From Mangifera indica (lineage: Eukaryota; Streptophyta; Magnoliopsida; Sapindales; Anacardiaceae), in the NCBI RefSeq assembly GCF_011075055.1, contig NC_058140.1:8862988-8926987 (forward strand): a stretch of 64,000 nucleotides of DNA, given 5' to 3'. The notes beneath the pieces were generated by a model that was given only the letters and a program-made list of their open reading frames with translations, was not told where the DNA came from and made no database searches. The translations under genes and the position numbers were made by a program. Below, piece after piece: positions 1 to 11,250 of the stretch (position 1 is the stretch's first letter; every line of letters begins with the position of its first letter).

Positions 1-1066
1 TTGACTTCATATAATCAATGAAATTTACTAAGCTAAATTAGATAATTGGAAGAGAGCTTCTCTATATAGAGGCAATCAGTTTTGACAAGTTTGCCAATCC
101 AGTATTTACCTCTTTTCAAGATTCCTAAAACTAAGGATAGTAGAACTGAGATATCTATGGAGGGATTACTTGTAAGGTTATGATGAAAAGAAGTAAGAAC
201 ATTTGGTTAAGTGGGAAGTGGTTTCAATATCTCGAGCTAAAAGGGGCTTGAGAATTGGCAACCTAGAGATGAGAAACTTTGCTCTTCTTCGGAAATACGG
301 CTTTGGTGATTCCCTATGGAGAATATACATCTTTGACATGCAGCGGCTAAAGGCAAATATGGGCTCCAATGACAGAGAAGCTTGAATTTTAATATTTTTA
401 GGAACCTGAATGACTGAGAAGCAACCAAGTATTATTCCCTTCCAATGTTGATTGAAGAATTCTAAGTTTTCTTAACCCAAGAGTACAGAAGATCATAGAT
501 GAGAGATCCATTTGGCGTATTTCCTGGTGACTCATATTTTAATTGGTTGTTGAATGACCCCATGACAACGCCTTTTGAGCCAAGAAGCTGTATTTGGAAA
601 GCAAATTAACAAAATAAAGAACAGCTGCTAGTTTGGTCAACGGCTTATAGCAAAATTAGTACCTCCGATTTTTTTTCTTTTCTTAGGAAACAAATTAATA
701 TCGGAATTAAAATTAAATTGAGTGGTTTGACTCAGGACAAAGGCCTAATTATAATTTGTCCCCCGACTGGAGTGTGAAATGTAACAATTAAACGGAGAAT
801 ATAGAGCACGTGCTGCTGTTTTATCCTATGGCTTTAAAACTGTGGTGATTTATTGTAGGGGATTCCATGAGGATTTTTGCTTCTATGGCATTGTTGTATG
901 ATGGCAGTCTTTTTTTGTTATTTGGCTATGAAGTAATAGGATGATATTTTGTGAAACTAATGAGGAAGAAACATTTCTGTGGACTGAAAGTCCACCCTTC
1001 AGTAATTCAGTGTATCTTTAACCATCTTCAATAAAATTTCTTGTATCTTATTGAAAAAAAAAAAAA
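1..1066 (+). mobile_element. 3' part of a decayed L1-type LINE retrotransposon
   Basis: Broken reading frames give the end of a plant LINE ORF2. Around 41-90 DNWKRASLYRGNQF and around 95-170 LPLFKIPKTKDSRTEIS match the end of the reverse transcriptase. At 203-345 HLVKWEVVSISRAKRG and RIGNLEMRNFALL follow. Near 580-670 IWKAN and VWSTAYSKISTSD, and near 765-850 ENIEHVLLFYPMALKLW, belong to the zf-RVT domain. Several frameshifts and stops separate the pieces. An AATAAA at 1030-1035 and 13 A's at 1054-1066 form the 3' terminus, so the element points right. The 5' side leaves the window, so truncation and target duplication cannot be judged. It is inactive. Confidence 0.85.
1054..1066 (+). other. 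LINE poly-A tail
   Basis: A run of 13 A's lies 18 bases after an AATAAA hexamer (1030-1035), directly at the end of the LINE-derived sequence. This is the expected 3' terminus of an element inserted by target-primed reverse transcription. Confidence 0.75.
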
Positions 1067-3299
1067 GGCCATATTTACGAATCAGAGTAGAACCTTCCAT
1101 AAAACCTTCAACAGCCATCTAATTTCCCACCTATTCCGCTATATCCATAATAAGTTCTTCTTGAAGTGAAGTTTCAGTTGACAACTTCAAAATCATAGAT
1201 AAATTGATTGCTTCTAAAGCAAAACATAATCATCAAACTTTGAAGCTGTTACAGACCAGGAGTTGTTGCCAAGGCTAAAGCTCAGAAACAGAATAACTTT
1301 CCAGACACAGCCGTACTCAGTCTAGAATCAGAGTTGTTTGGATAGCTGAATTTTGTAAATATAATTTTATTGATACTAATGTTACCAAATTTGCAATGAG
1401 GAACAAAACGATTTTGTATTAAGCAATTTTCCAGAATTCAAATACAACTATTGTTTGGAAGTTCAGATAACCACTCGTACTAACTACAGGAAATAACAAC
1501 AAAACTCAAATGATCTGAAACCCAAAACCCTCCAATTTTTCGAGAGGCTGGTACTCTACCAACTTTTCTTTCACTATTCTTTTTCTGCCTTTTCCCTTCT
1601 CCTCCTAGCCCTATTCATTCCTTCCTTCCACATATCTTCTTGCCCACTCCTGGCTTGCCACCTCAACTTGGAATGAGTTGGTGGACCCTTGATTCTGTTG
1701 GAGGGATGTAGCACCTTCCTTCTATAGGAGTTGGTTTGTTGCCTCCTCCTTTGCTTGCTGTGCAACACCTGTATCTCTGAAGTTGCTGCAACATGTCAAT
1801 TTGGATCCCCTTCTTACCTTCTTCCTCATGTACACCCTCGCCCTAACATTGCTCCACCCATCAAGAGGCACTAATATATTTAATATTTTTTTATTCCTCT
1901 ATATTTAGTTTTATGGTATATTTTGTGATTAAATGAACTGATTCATTTATTTTGGGAATTAGGAGTGGATTGGAGGCATCAAATTGAAAGTGAAACATAA
2001 TGTATAGTTTTCAAACTTTGGTAGACTCGATCTGTGGAGGTTTAGTAGAGGTTTTGATGTCCTCAAAATTCCAAAATAAGAAAGAGGCCTTCATGGCATT
2101 TGAAGTAGATTACCTAAGCTTTTTGAATTGGGCTTACATGTTCAGATCCAAGTTCATTTGGGTTGTCAAACTCTAGATCAAAGTTAAAGGATTTAATCCT
2201 GTCATTGTTTGGGCATGGTTCAGTAATTGGGCCATAACTTGAGTTGTAAAAGTCCGATTGGGATGATTCAAGATGCATTGAAAAACTCACATCTAGGGCT
2301 ACTAATTCATGAAGTGCCCAAACTCAAATTCAGTTTCTATCAGATCCGAAATTTGCTCATATATTCCAACAGAAAATCTGTCACCCTAAAAAAAAAAATA
2401 AGAGATTTGAATGCCTACAAATTAGGAAGTTGAGTTGTGCACAAAGTGGAGGTTTTTTTTTAGGTTTTTATGTTCTGAAAAATTGAGAGGGGAGACAGTT
2501 TTTTTCTTCAGCTCGAGGGGATTTCAAACTCAAAACACAAGTTGATAGTGCAGTCAGTTTAGTAACATTATTTCTTAAATCTTCTTAAGAAATTAAATTA
2601 TGTTTTTTGCTTTAATGATATTTGATGTTTGGTTTGTTTGATTTGATTAAAGCTTGTTGAATCAATTATATCAACATCAATTGCTAAAACTAGGAAATGA
2701 GTTATGTAATTGGTTTTTTTTTCCTAATCATTAGGTGGCAAATAGTGATACAAGATTGTGGACAAGCTTTCTTTTTATTGCTATGAATAATATGATTTAG
2801 GTTAAACATCTAAACTTGCGAGATTGTTGCTTAAATCAATCTAGTTCTCTAGTTGTTATTGCTGCCATTTTATTAAATCTAAAAATCTTGTTTTAGGTTG
2901 TCCAATGGTTAGATTTTAATAAGAGTTTGTTCATTAGAAAAGGAATTAAGGGGAATTTCGGGTAATAGAGCTTGTTATTGCATAGGATTGACCATTTCTG
3001 AGAAAGTTGAAATAATGTTGCTATTGATTTAATCTATGAGTTGTGGGGGTGAGATTGAATCAAGAGCTGAATTTTAATATATTGATTTCGTTTTAATTTA
3101 ATTTTAGTGTTCAGAGTTTTTATTAGATCAATTTGGAATTCAAACCCCCCTTGTTTTAAGACTTTGTTTTTAGTCGATTTAGAAATTAATAATAGGATTA
3201 AAATTGACTGTACTTCTCTATGGAATCAATCTCTATTTCCCCTAACTATTGTCTTGTAGAAAGTTAAAATAGATTAATTAATTTTTAGCGTATTTGACA
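1067..3299. other. Intergenic stretch, no gene seen
   Basis: No coding pattern holds over useful length. The open frames at 1574-1768 and 2227-2433 have no recognisable domain. The stretch 2200-2440 (a 'GGCCATAACTTGAG...AAGTCCGATTGGGATGA' style text) reads like the inside of a plant gypsy LTR and could be the 3' LTR remnant of the chromovirus at 3300-7850, but no second copy in the window supports this. Confidence 0.4.
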
Positions 3300-4540
3300 A
3301 CAATCAGGCACCTTATCCTCAAAGTAGAGTTGGGGAAAGGACTGCCTGAGATTTCTACAGAGTTCCCATGAACATTCGCAATCCAATATGGCCTTTCACT
3401 TAACAAGTAATTCTAAATCCCCTTAGGAAGAATATCTATGCTCCAATATACTGTTTGGTTCAACCTACAATTCTAGCTCCTCATTTATGTAGTTAGGTAA
3501 TTGTTGACTTTGAATTGTTGGACCAAGTTGCTTCTTCAATTATGAAACATGAAAAATGGGATGTATTTTGGCTCTTTGGTAAATGCAGTCAGTATGCAAC
3601 TTGTCCCATCCTTTCCATTACTTCGTATGGTCCTTGAAATCTTAGACTAAACTTTTCCTTTGGGCAGGATGACAATGAACAAAAATGATATTCCTACAAT
3701 TTCAAAAATACACTGTCACCCACTTGATATTCTACTTCTCTCTTATGTTTGTCAGCTACCCTCTTCATTCTCTTTTGTGTTTTACATAAATTATCTTTCA
3801 ATTCATCTAAAATAAGGTTCCATTCTCTGATCATCAAGTTTACCTCCTAAACTTTGGAAACCTTCTAAATCCACCTAAGAAGTGGTGGTGGACCTTGGCG
3901 ATATACACTTTAAATGGTGACATTCCTGGTGACATTCCTGTTGAGTTGTGGAAGGATGTGTTATACTAATACTCTGGCCATGCTAACCTTTTGGGCCAAT
4001 TTTGGGTTGCCTCTCGTAAAAACATTAAAGATATGTCTCTAAACTTCAGTTTCTCCATCTATTTGTAGATGGTATGTCGAGCTATATTTTAAGAATATAC
4101 CTACTGCCTTAAACAACTCTATCCATAAGCGACTCATAAAGACTCGATTCCTGTTTGTTACAATGGTATGGAGAAAACCATGCAATCACACCACTTCTGT
4201 ATTGATAATTTCTAAAATATCCTTGGCTATCAAAGGTGTTGCATCTAATCTTTTGACTTTTGACACCTTAATTATAAAGTTCATACTCAAATCTGACCAT
4301 ATCTATGATAGGATCAACATTGTCTATAACAATCCAATCGATGATATTACTTTGTACCTTATTCTTTGGCAAATGTCACATTTAGCTATAAACCTTTTTA
4401 TATCACTTTTATGCATTCCTAATAAAAAACTGAAGCCAACCTCTTGTGTGTTTGAAAGTACTATGAATGTCCACAAAAAAAAAAAGTGAAACTCAATTAA
4501 AAGTTGTGAAATACATTTGGGGTGTTTCAGTAACACCAGC
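3300..4540 (-). pseudogene. Chromovirus integrase with C-terminal chromodomain (broken)
   Basis: The zinc-binding start is visible at 4345-4430 as KSDIKRFIAKCDICQR. The core lies in 3600-4330. Downstream, HPIFHVS*LKKQLGP (about 3530-3575) is the usual integrase tail before a chromodomain. ELELLV...LEHRY and LELLVK*KAILDCECSWEL, ending FPQLYFEDKVPD at about 3305-3470, form the chromodomain, with W seen only in the last part (SWEL). In intact elements this domain is thought to steer integration toward marked chromatin. Several in-frame stops make it non-functional. Confidence 0.8.
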
Positions 4541-4899
4541 TTCCCCTAGTACAACAAGGTTCCCTCATTTATTGAATAAACTTTGTGAGATGTAATATTA
4601 CACAATTAATTCTTGAATAATTTTTTGCAACCTCTCATCATTATTTATTTCTTGTTGGGCACCTTTAACTCCCACCATTTGAATGACTAAATAGGCTTGC
4701 AACTCTCCTATAAATTGCAAGTAATAGGATAAAGTATCGATGACCTTGTTCTCGCACCTTGGTCAGTACATAATCTTGAAGTCGTATTCCAACATTTTGA
4801 CTAACCATTTTTATTGGTCAATTCTTATAGCCTTTTAATCCATGAGAAAATTTAGGCTTTTTTGATTTGTTCAAACCTTCAAACGTTTTTCCAATAGAC

Positions 4900-5960
4900 A
4901 GTATTGCCACTTCTAAAAGGCTAATAGGATCGCCATTAACTCTTTCTCATACACTAACTTGTTTCTATTTTGAAGGGAGGGTGCCTCACTCAAAAAATAG
5001 ATAGGCTTGCCATCTTGCATCAAGACTACACCTAGCCCCCATCTGAGAAGCATCTGTCTCCACCATGAATTCTTTTGAAAAACTAGACATCATTAACATG
5101 GGAACAAATACCATAACAGACTTCAAAACTTCAAAGCTTTGTTGTGTTTCTAAGTTGCAAAAAAATACATTTTTCTTCAATAAATTCTTGAGTGGGATTG
5201 CTATTTTTCTATAATCCTTTACAAACCTTCATTAATATTTAGTGAAACCAAGAAAACCTCTCAAGTCCTTTAGATCTCTTAACATAAGCCACTTTTCTAT
5301 GTCTTTAATTTTTTATGGATTAGTATGGCTTTTTGACACAATGTGCCCCAAGTACTCAATTCTTTCTAGTCCAAGTGAGCATTTCTTCTGATTCACTAAT
5401 AGTTGACGATCTACAACTCTCAAATGCCATGCATGATCTTTAAGCCCCTTACTATAAATTAAGATGTCGTTGAAGAACATAAGTACGAACCTTCATAGAT
5501 ATGGGCAAGAAATCTAGTTTATTAAACTTTAGAAGGTCACAGATGCATTAGTCAATCTGAAAAGCATAGCAAAAAACTCGTAATACTCTTCACGTGTCCT
5601 AAACATAGTCTTTTCTATATCTAGTGGTACCCTAATTTGAGGTCCAACTTACTGAATACCATTACTCCCACTAACTAATCCAAAAGCTCATTAATCATCA
5701 AAATGGGAAATTTCTCTAAGACTATGACACGATTGAGGGCTTAGTAGTTAACATAAAATCGTCATCTTTCATCTTTCTTTTGCACTAAAATGATACGGCT
5801 TGAAAAAGGGCTTATACTAGGTTAAATTACTCTGACAGTCAGTCAGCATCTCTTACATAATTCTCTCTATCTCAATTTTCTGGTAGTAGAGATAACAGTA
5901 AGGGCATAAATTGGGCAGTTGAACTTTTTCCTATAACCTAATTGCATGATCATTATTTCT
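4900..5960 (-). pseudogene. Chromovirus reverse transcriptase and RNase H start (broken)
   Basis: At 4986-5180 FEVLKSVMVFVPMLMM and FSKEFMVETDASQMGA match the gypsy RT-to-RNase H connection (the E-T-D-A-S is the first RNase H acid motif). At about 5455-5490 the RT active site reads VLMFFNDILIYS, so the first aspartate of the usual F-x-D-D is asparagine. Beyond it, CSLGLERIEYLGHIVS and DLKDLRGFLGFTKY follow. The mutated catalytic position and internal stops show that the enzyme is dead. Confidence 0.8.
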
Positions 5961-6299
5961 TTTTAGTAGAGGACTTTTAGGTTTTCTAGAAAATAGTCTC
6001 AAACCTAGTCATCAATTCCCTAATATTTGGGTCAATTGTGGTTTCTTTTTAGTCGCATTCATCAAATCTTGTCTTCATTTCAATCCAAAAGGCTTTTTTT
6101 CCTTCTCCCATCCATTTGAGCAGCATTTTAAGAGTGGATTCCAATTGGGCAAGTGAAAAATCCTTACATAACTCTACATTTTTTTCTTCTTATATGAATT
6201 TCATCATCTAATTAGTCTAAACTTCTCCTAACTACTTAAGCCAATTAATTCTTAGTATAACATCTACTCCTTTTAATCAAACTAGAAGGAAATCTTGCT

Positions 6300-7848
6300 A
6301 AACTTTAATTCTAGGGAGAAATAGAATAATTCCCTCACACCTCCCTACATCTTAGATTTTTCAATCATCTCCTAACACTATGACATAATTAGTGGTTTGA
6401 ATTGGAATCTTCAATTCCTCAACCACTTTGGCATAAAGGAAATTATGAGTAACTCTAGTGTTTACCAATACCACTATGCTCTTTCCTATTAATTACCTTT
6501 TTAATTTCATCATCCGTGGAAAATCTAATCCGGTAATTGAGCTAGAATTTAGGTTTACCTCTATTTCTTTCCCTTTGATCTAAATTTCTTTTTCCACAAC
6601 CACTTTGTCTTCCTTAGCGTCGTCTTCACCAATAATTATTACCTAGAACTGCCTAAATAAACATCTATGTCTAGGAACGAACTTTTCATCGCATTGAAAA
6701 CATATTCCTTTCTCAATGTTTGATTGGTATTTATCATCAAGAAGTCAAGTAAAGTCTATCTCTTATGGGAAAAGATAAGGATGCATTGGAGCTAACAACT
6801 AGTTTGAAGGTAAAAAGAGTGGTTGTGTTTTGGGAACTAGGGTGGCTAGTTTTTGATTGAATTGGGGAGCAAATTTAATTAGGGTTTTGAACTAGTCTAG
6901 GTTGGAGGTTTGGGTCTGGTTTGATGAGCTATAGTTTGGGTTCATTGGGTTGGCAATTAAAGAGCTATTAGGCCAAGGGTTTTAGTGGCTTGATCTAGGG
7001 TTGGAAATGATGTAAACTAGGTTAATATGTAAGGAGTGCAAATGACGAGCTAGGCTTCCTTCGACCTTTGAGTAAGCTTTCCTAGGTATCTATTCCCAGG
7101 TTCTTCTTCTCTAATTGACATGTTTAAGTCATTATCTCCATTAGGTTATATGGATGAAAGAGTTTGACCTTCATTTGAAGTTTCTCCAATAATCCATTCA
7201 TGAAGATCACCTAAAGTGTCTCCTCTGATAATTTATCCACCTTCGTCGATAGTAATTCAAACTGGCTATGAAACCTTGAACAGACCCTATTTGTCTTAAA
7301 GTAAATTATTCTTCTTGTGTCATTCATTCATCTAGTGTAAAACTGTTCCAAAACCTCACTTTTAAAATCCTACCAACTAGAAAAAGGCTGATGTTTCTCT
7401 CGCCACTATAGACAAGCAATTCACCTACAAATATCACTAGACTTTGGATACCCAATCAAGAGTCTTTTCACCGTTAAACAATGGTAACTCCAACCGAAAT
7501 TAATGTAGGTCATGTTGATTTCCACTGTTGAATTCTCCCTCATCTCTTCGACCTCTCATGGTCCTTTCTTTTTCAATACTTCTTTTGTTCATGTTGGAAG
7601 GGTTTTTAATGGTTCTCTCCGTAGGGGAGGAAATGATGGTGATAGGTCCTAACCCATTGGCGTTTACCCTTGTCGCCACCATCCTTTGGTAATGTTGACT
7701 CTCTTACCTCTAGTAAGAACTCTTTGACTGTCTCTATATGAGATTTCATCTTCTCTATTTTGGAGTTCATATCTCTCTTGTTAGAACCTTCTTTAACCTT
7801 CATCATGTCCTTCTCCAGCCCATCTACATTAGCCTTCGTTCTCATCAT
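6300..7848 (-). pseudogene. Chromovirus gag, zinc knuckle and protease region (broken)
   Basis: The gag frame starts near 7848 with MMRTKANVDGLEKDMMKVKEG, a charged, probably coiled-coil N-terminus. It continues after a frameshift to FRLELPLFNGEKTLDWV (about 7440-7490), the conserved gag motif. The zinc knuckle CFQCDEKFVPRHRC is encoded at about 6661-6705. At about 6400-6470 the protease active site reads LVNTRVTHNF where family members have L-x-D-S-G-A-T-H-x-F, so the catalytic aspartate is lost. Stops occur throughout. Confidence 0.75.
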
Positions 7849-7859
7849 TTTTTTATTTA

Positions 7860-8023
7860 CAAGTCATATTCAAATCAAAACCCCCCTAGTATTCTTGCTT
7901 TGAGTGATTTGCAACGACTTACTAATTAGAACTTTTTGAGGAAACGATATTTATTTTTCTTTACTACATTTTTGTTACAGGAATTTAAGATTTTAATTTA
8001 AGTGTCGACGACAACACTTACCA
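7860..8023 (+). repeat. Isolated 3' end of an Athila-family LTR
   Basis: The reverse complement of 7860-8023 aligns with the first 165 bases of the repeats at 25569, 33300 and 39933 (shared text includes GTCGTCGACAC, AAATTCCTG and AACAAAAATG). Those copies belong to minus-strand Athila elements; this fragment has the opposite orientation. It ends in TTACCA, the LTR terminus, followed by a poor match to the Athila primer-binding site. The rest of the LTR is absent. It abuts the truncated gag of the chromovirus. Confidence 0.65.
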
Positions 8024-8639
8024 AAAAGCATAGTTCGGAAGCTAAAAATTTTAAAATGCAAATATTTCAAATCTTTGAACTATAATCTCATATACAAATA
8101 AATAAGAGAATATTTTTTCTTTTCTTAAGAGTATAATGTGTAATACATGCAAGAAAAAAAAATCTATTCCCGAATCAAAATTTGCACTCACAACAAAAAT
8201 AGAGACACTAAAAACCTGACCCTTTTTAGCAACTATATAAAGTTTTACAAAATTCTCTAAGACAGGAAAAGAAAACAAAAACTAAATGAAAAAAGTATTA
8301 AGGAAGAGTTTAACATAAATCTTATTATTAAGTAATTGAGATATTATTTAATAAATTTCAGAAACAATAATTAGAACCTGTTGGAGCTTGAAAAAATCGT
8401 CGCTCTTGTGGTTGAAGCTTGTTGAAGAAGAATCTGTTGAACCTTGATGGCTTACTCAGGCGATGGCTTCACTAAATAAGTTCCTTAACCTAGAAAAATG
8501 TAGACTTTTAGATAAACGTTTAAAGAGTTAGAGGGAATCTGAAGGCAAATAAAAACGAATATTAATTAAAATAATCATGTTTTGATAAGTACAAAAATTA
8601 TCAAAGCTAAGGATTATGTTTATATAATCAAACAATTAA
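8024..8639. other. Unassigned AT-rich spacer
   Basis: No domain, LTR partner or RNA gene was recognised. The minus-strand open frame at 8051-8278 has no family features. The stretch may contain the rest of the Athila fragment or the lost 3' end of the host copia element, but nothing proves it. Confidence 0.35.
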
Positions 8640-9022
8640 ATTAAAAATAAATTTAATTTTCATGTTGAACCTCTTTAGCAACTTTTCTATATACAATTTC
8701 TAGGATAAGCTGATTATCTCTTTTGTTCTATCTCTATATATATGAATGACAAGGACATAGGTAACATCTCCCAAATCTTTCATTGAGAAAGTTTTGGATA
8801 ACCAGATCTTAACCTCATTCATCATGTCAATATCATTACCCATCAACAATATTTTATCTACATACAAAACCAAATAATTTGATCATTTCATTAAATAGAA
8901 TGTTCTAGCTTCTTGAAACTTGCTTTAATCCATAAATAGATTGATGCAACTTACACACTTTAAGTCTTTCAGTAACAGATACAAAACCTATGGGTTGTTT
9001 CATATAGATGTTTCTCTCATTA
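8640..9022 (-). pseudogene. Copia reverse transcriptase, middle part (third piece of host copia)
   Basis: Reading right to left, IYMKQPIGFVSVTERL, then KVCKLHQSIYGLKQ and later QNFLNERFGRCYL and NQLILEIVYRKVAKE match the TNT1-type RT. The Y-V-D-D active-site block is degraded: after FGFVCR the frame breaks. It continues the RT begun at 20044-20400 once the SIRE-like insertion is removed. The sequence loses recognisable similarity below 8640. Confidence 0.8.
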
Positions 9023-9027
9023 AATCT

Positions 9028-9803
9028 TGAAAACCCCCTCTTTGAATGGCTTAAATGAACCTAAAAGGGGGGGTGGGGGGATGAATAGGTTCTTAAAAAA
9101 ATTAATGCACATAAGCAGTTAATACAATAAGCTTAATGCACACATAATTAATACAAATAACCAGCAATGAATAAATGCTTAAAATAAAAGAGTAAAGTTT
9201 GGAATAGCTCAATTCAAAGTGATTTAGAGCTTTTTCTTTCAAGTCTCCTATGTTTACTTCACCAAGTAAACTACCTTGGAGTTCCACTATCACTTAAAAT
9301 AACTCTTTATAAGTAGTTTGAAATACAAATTTTTGAGCATTAAATTTCTCATAAAGACTAAAAATACAAGTTAAGCATAAGATATCTTTCAAGTGTTTGA
9401 GTTTTAGCTTAGTAAGAGAAAAAAAAAATGAAAGCAACAAAGAAAAATAGCTCAAGATTGTTAAAAATGTTTTTCTAACCCTTCTTCACTTTAAAGTTTA
9501 ACTATTTATAAAATTTGAGTGCCTATAATATGCAATATAGCTATTGGAGTTGAGAAACTAGCCGTTTATTTACCAAAAATGATGTTTCGCCCTTGAAAAT
9601 GCTTGGGCATAGTCGGTAAGTTCAAAGGCATGGCTGGCCCCTTCATTTTATGGCTATAATTAACCTGTGTCAAAGTTCCCAACGAATAGCTTTAAATGCT
9701 CACACCATAAAAGAAACAAGTAGTAAGTTCTTGGAATAGGTAGTTTCCACTTTAGCTCTTTGTTTTTGAAAAAATTTTAAAAGCTTGCACGGTGTTCATG
9801 TTG
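9028..9803 (-). repeat. 3' LTR of SIRE-like copia, first segment
   Basis: Aligns with 18761 onward of the partner LTR: CTTTGAATGGC, AATGAATAAATGCTTAAA and CTTGGAGTTCCA are shared. It contains an unusual G-run (9067-9080). The alignment resumes at 14733 after the nested copia. Confidence 0.85.
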
Positions 9804-10285
9804 TAAGGTTTTCAAGGCACTGATAACTGACAGCGTAACAAAATTTAAAATTTAAAAACTAAACCAATCTTGATAAACTCCAGTTAGGATACCCGTTTTA
9901 AACATAATAATCATGAAACATGTAATACACTCATGGGGTGTTTTAGAATTATACATGCGTTGATAGCTCCTTAAACTTTCACATGACTAGAGAAAGTACA
10001 TTTTCCAACCTTTATGAGGCAATGCCTTTGTATCTATGTAGAGTACGAACATGAAAAATGAAATCTAAACGAAGAGGCTGCTAGGTCTCTTAACTAGAAT
10101 AATTGTTCATAGTAGAAAAAGAGACTACAAAGCCAATTACTAGGGTTTATGTGCATTTTGTATTTGCTTATAATTTTATTTTGTAAATCATGATATATGT
10201 GCAGGTATCTGAGCACGGTTGGAATTCCAAGCATGCATGACACCTTCAACACACAGATGCATGGTTGGCATGAAACACATGCTTT
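9804..10285 (-). repeat. Partial 3' LTR of the third copia
   Basis: Matches 13079-13530: AAGGTTTTCAAGGCA, CCCGTTTTAAACATAATAAT, AGGGTTTATGTGCATTTTGT and GCACGGTTGGAATTCCAAG are shared. The similarity stops near 10285, so only the inner third of the LTR is left. Confidence 0.75.
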
Positions 10286-10449
10286 ATTTCCAATACGTAA
10301 ATCAACCTCTCTTTTGACAAGCAATTTACTCTGTCATAGTCCCTACATATCAGAACAAATATGAGAATCATATCCTATGTCTACAATTATGATGAACAAA
10401 GAGAATAGTTTATCTCAATAACAAACATACCAAAAGTAAAGATTTCAAC

Positions 10450-11250
10450 TGCCTTATTCTTTTTATTCTCTAAAAAGGTTTTGTAATATCTTCTCTAGTA
10501 ACTTGTCTTACCAAAAAAGAAGCAGACAAGTTTTCCTTTCCCTACACCACTTATAGACTAAGTAACAGTATCAGATTGTTTCTTCATTTTTGGCTTGGGC
10601 TTAGCCTTAGCCTTGCTTTTGCCCTTGGCTTTAACTTTTAATGCTTGGGCTTCGACCATAAATAGATTAGTTGAAGCTACCATTCATACTTTTTGTTCAA
10701 CCTACCTGAGCATATACAACAACTTTTCAAGGGTTTTCTCTTCTTTTTTTTCAAGGCTAAAATTCATAATGTCATTAGCCCATGATTTAGGGAGGGATTT
10801 CAACACCAGATCAATGGCTAGCTCATTGCCTATGATGAAACCCAAGCTTGCTAATCACTCAATGTAGCTAATCATCTTGACCACAACAGAGCCAATTTGT
10901 CCTCCTTTAAAGAGTTTACAATCAAATAGAACACTTAACACCTCATATCATTTAGCCTTCCCACAAATTCCATATAACTCTTGAAGGTGTGCAAGTATGG
11001 ATTGCATATCTAGTTCCTTATATTGTTTTTTAAGCCTATGTGCCATAAAGGTCAACATGACTAAACTTCCATGAAGTTATCAATATACTTATTAAAAGTA
11101 TCCTTTTACTCTTGGGTGGCATTGAGACAAGACTCAAAGAGGAATCACTAATATAGAATAATCTAATGACTTTTGTACTAATCAATGAAGTTGCTTATAG
11201 TGAGCCTATTTTCTTTTTTGAGAATTAATCAATACGTTGGGTATGACATG
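10450..11250 (-). pseudogene. Copia gag remnant of the third copia
   Basis: The minus strand gives LQELYGICGKAK, YEVLSVLFDCKLFKG and the motif pattern of copia gag (LASLGFIIGNELAIDLVLKS then LPKSWANDIMNFSLEKK). After it comes a lysine/alanine-rich stretch KVKAKGKSKAKAKPKPK that precedes the zinc knuckle in this family. The knuckle itself is degraded (LVCFFFGKTSY). Stops interrupt it. Confidence 0.7.

Larger units (their letters stand above)
3300..7850 (-). mobile_element. Decayed Ty3/gypsy chromovirus (minus strand), no paired LTRs
   Basis: Reading right to left the order is gag, zinc knuckle, protease, reverse transcriptase, RNase H, integrase and chromodomain, which is the Ty3/gypsy order. 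Every domain contains stops or frameshifts. The 5' side ends abruptly beside an unrelated Athila-type LTR fragment at 7860, and no LTR pair could be matched, so it is truncated at least on that side. The C-terminal chromodomain places it among chromoviruses; the clade is not resolved. Confidence 0.85.
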
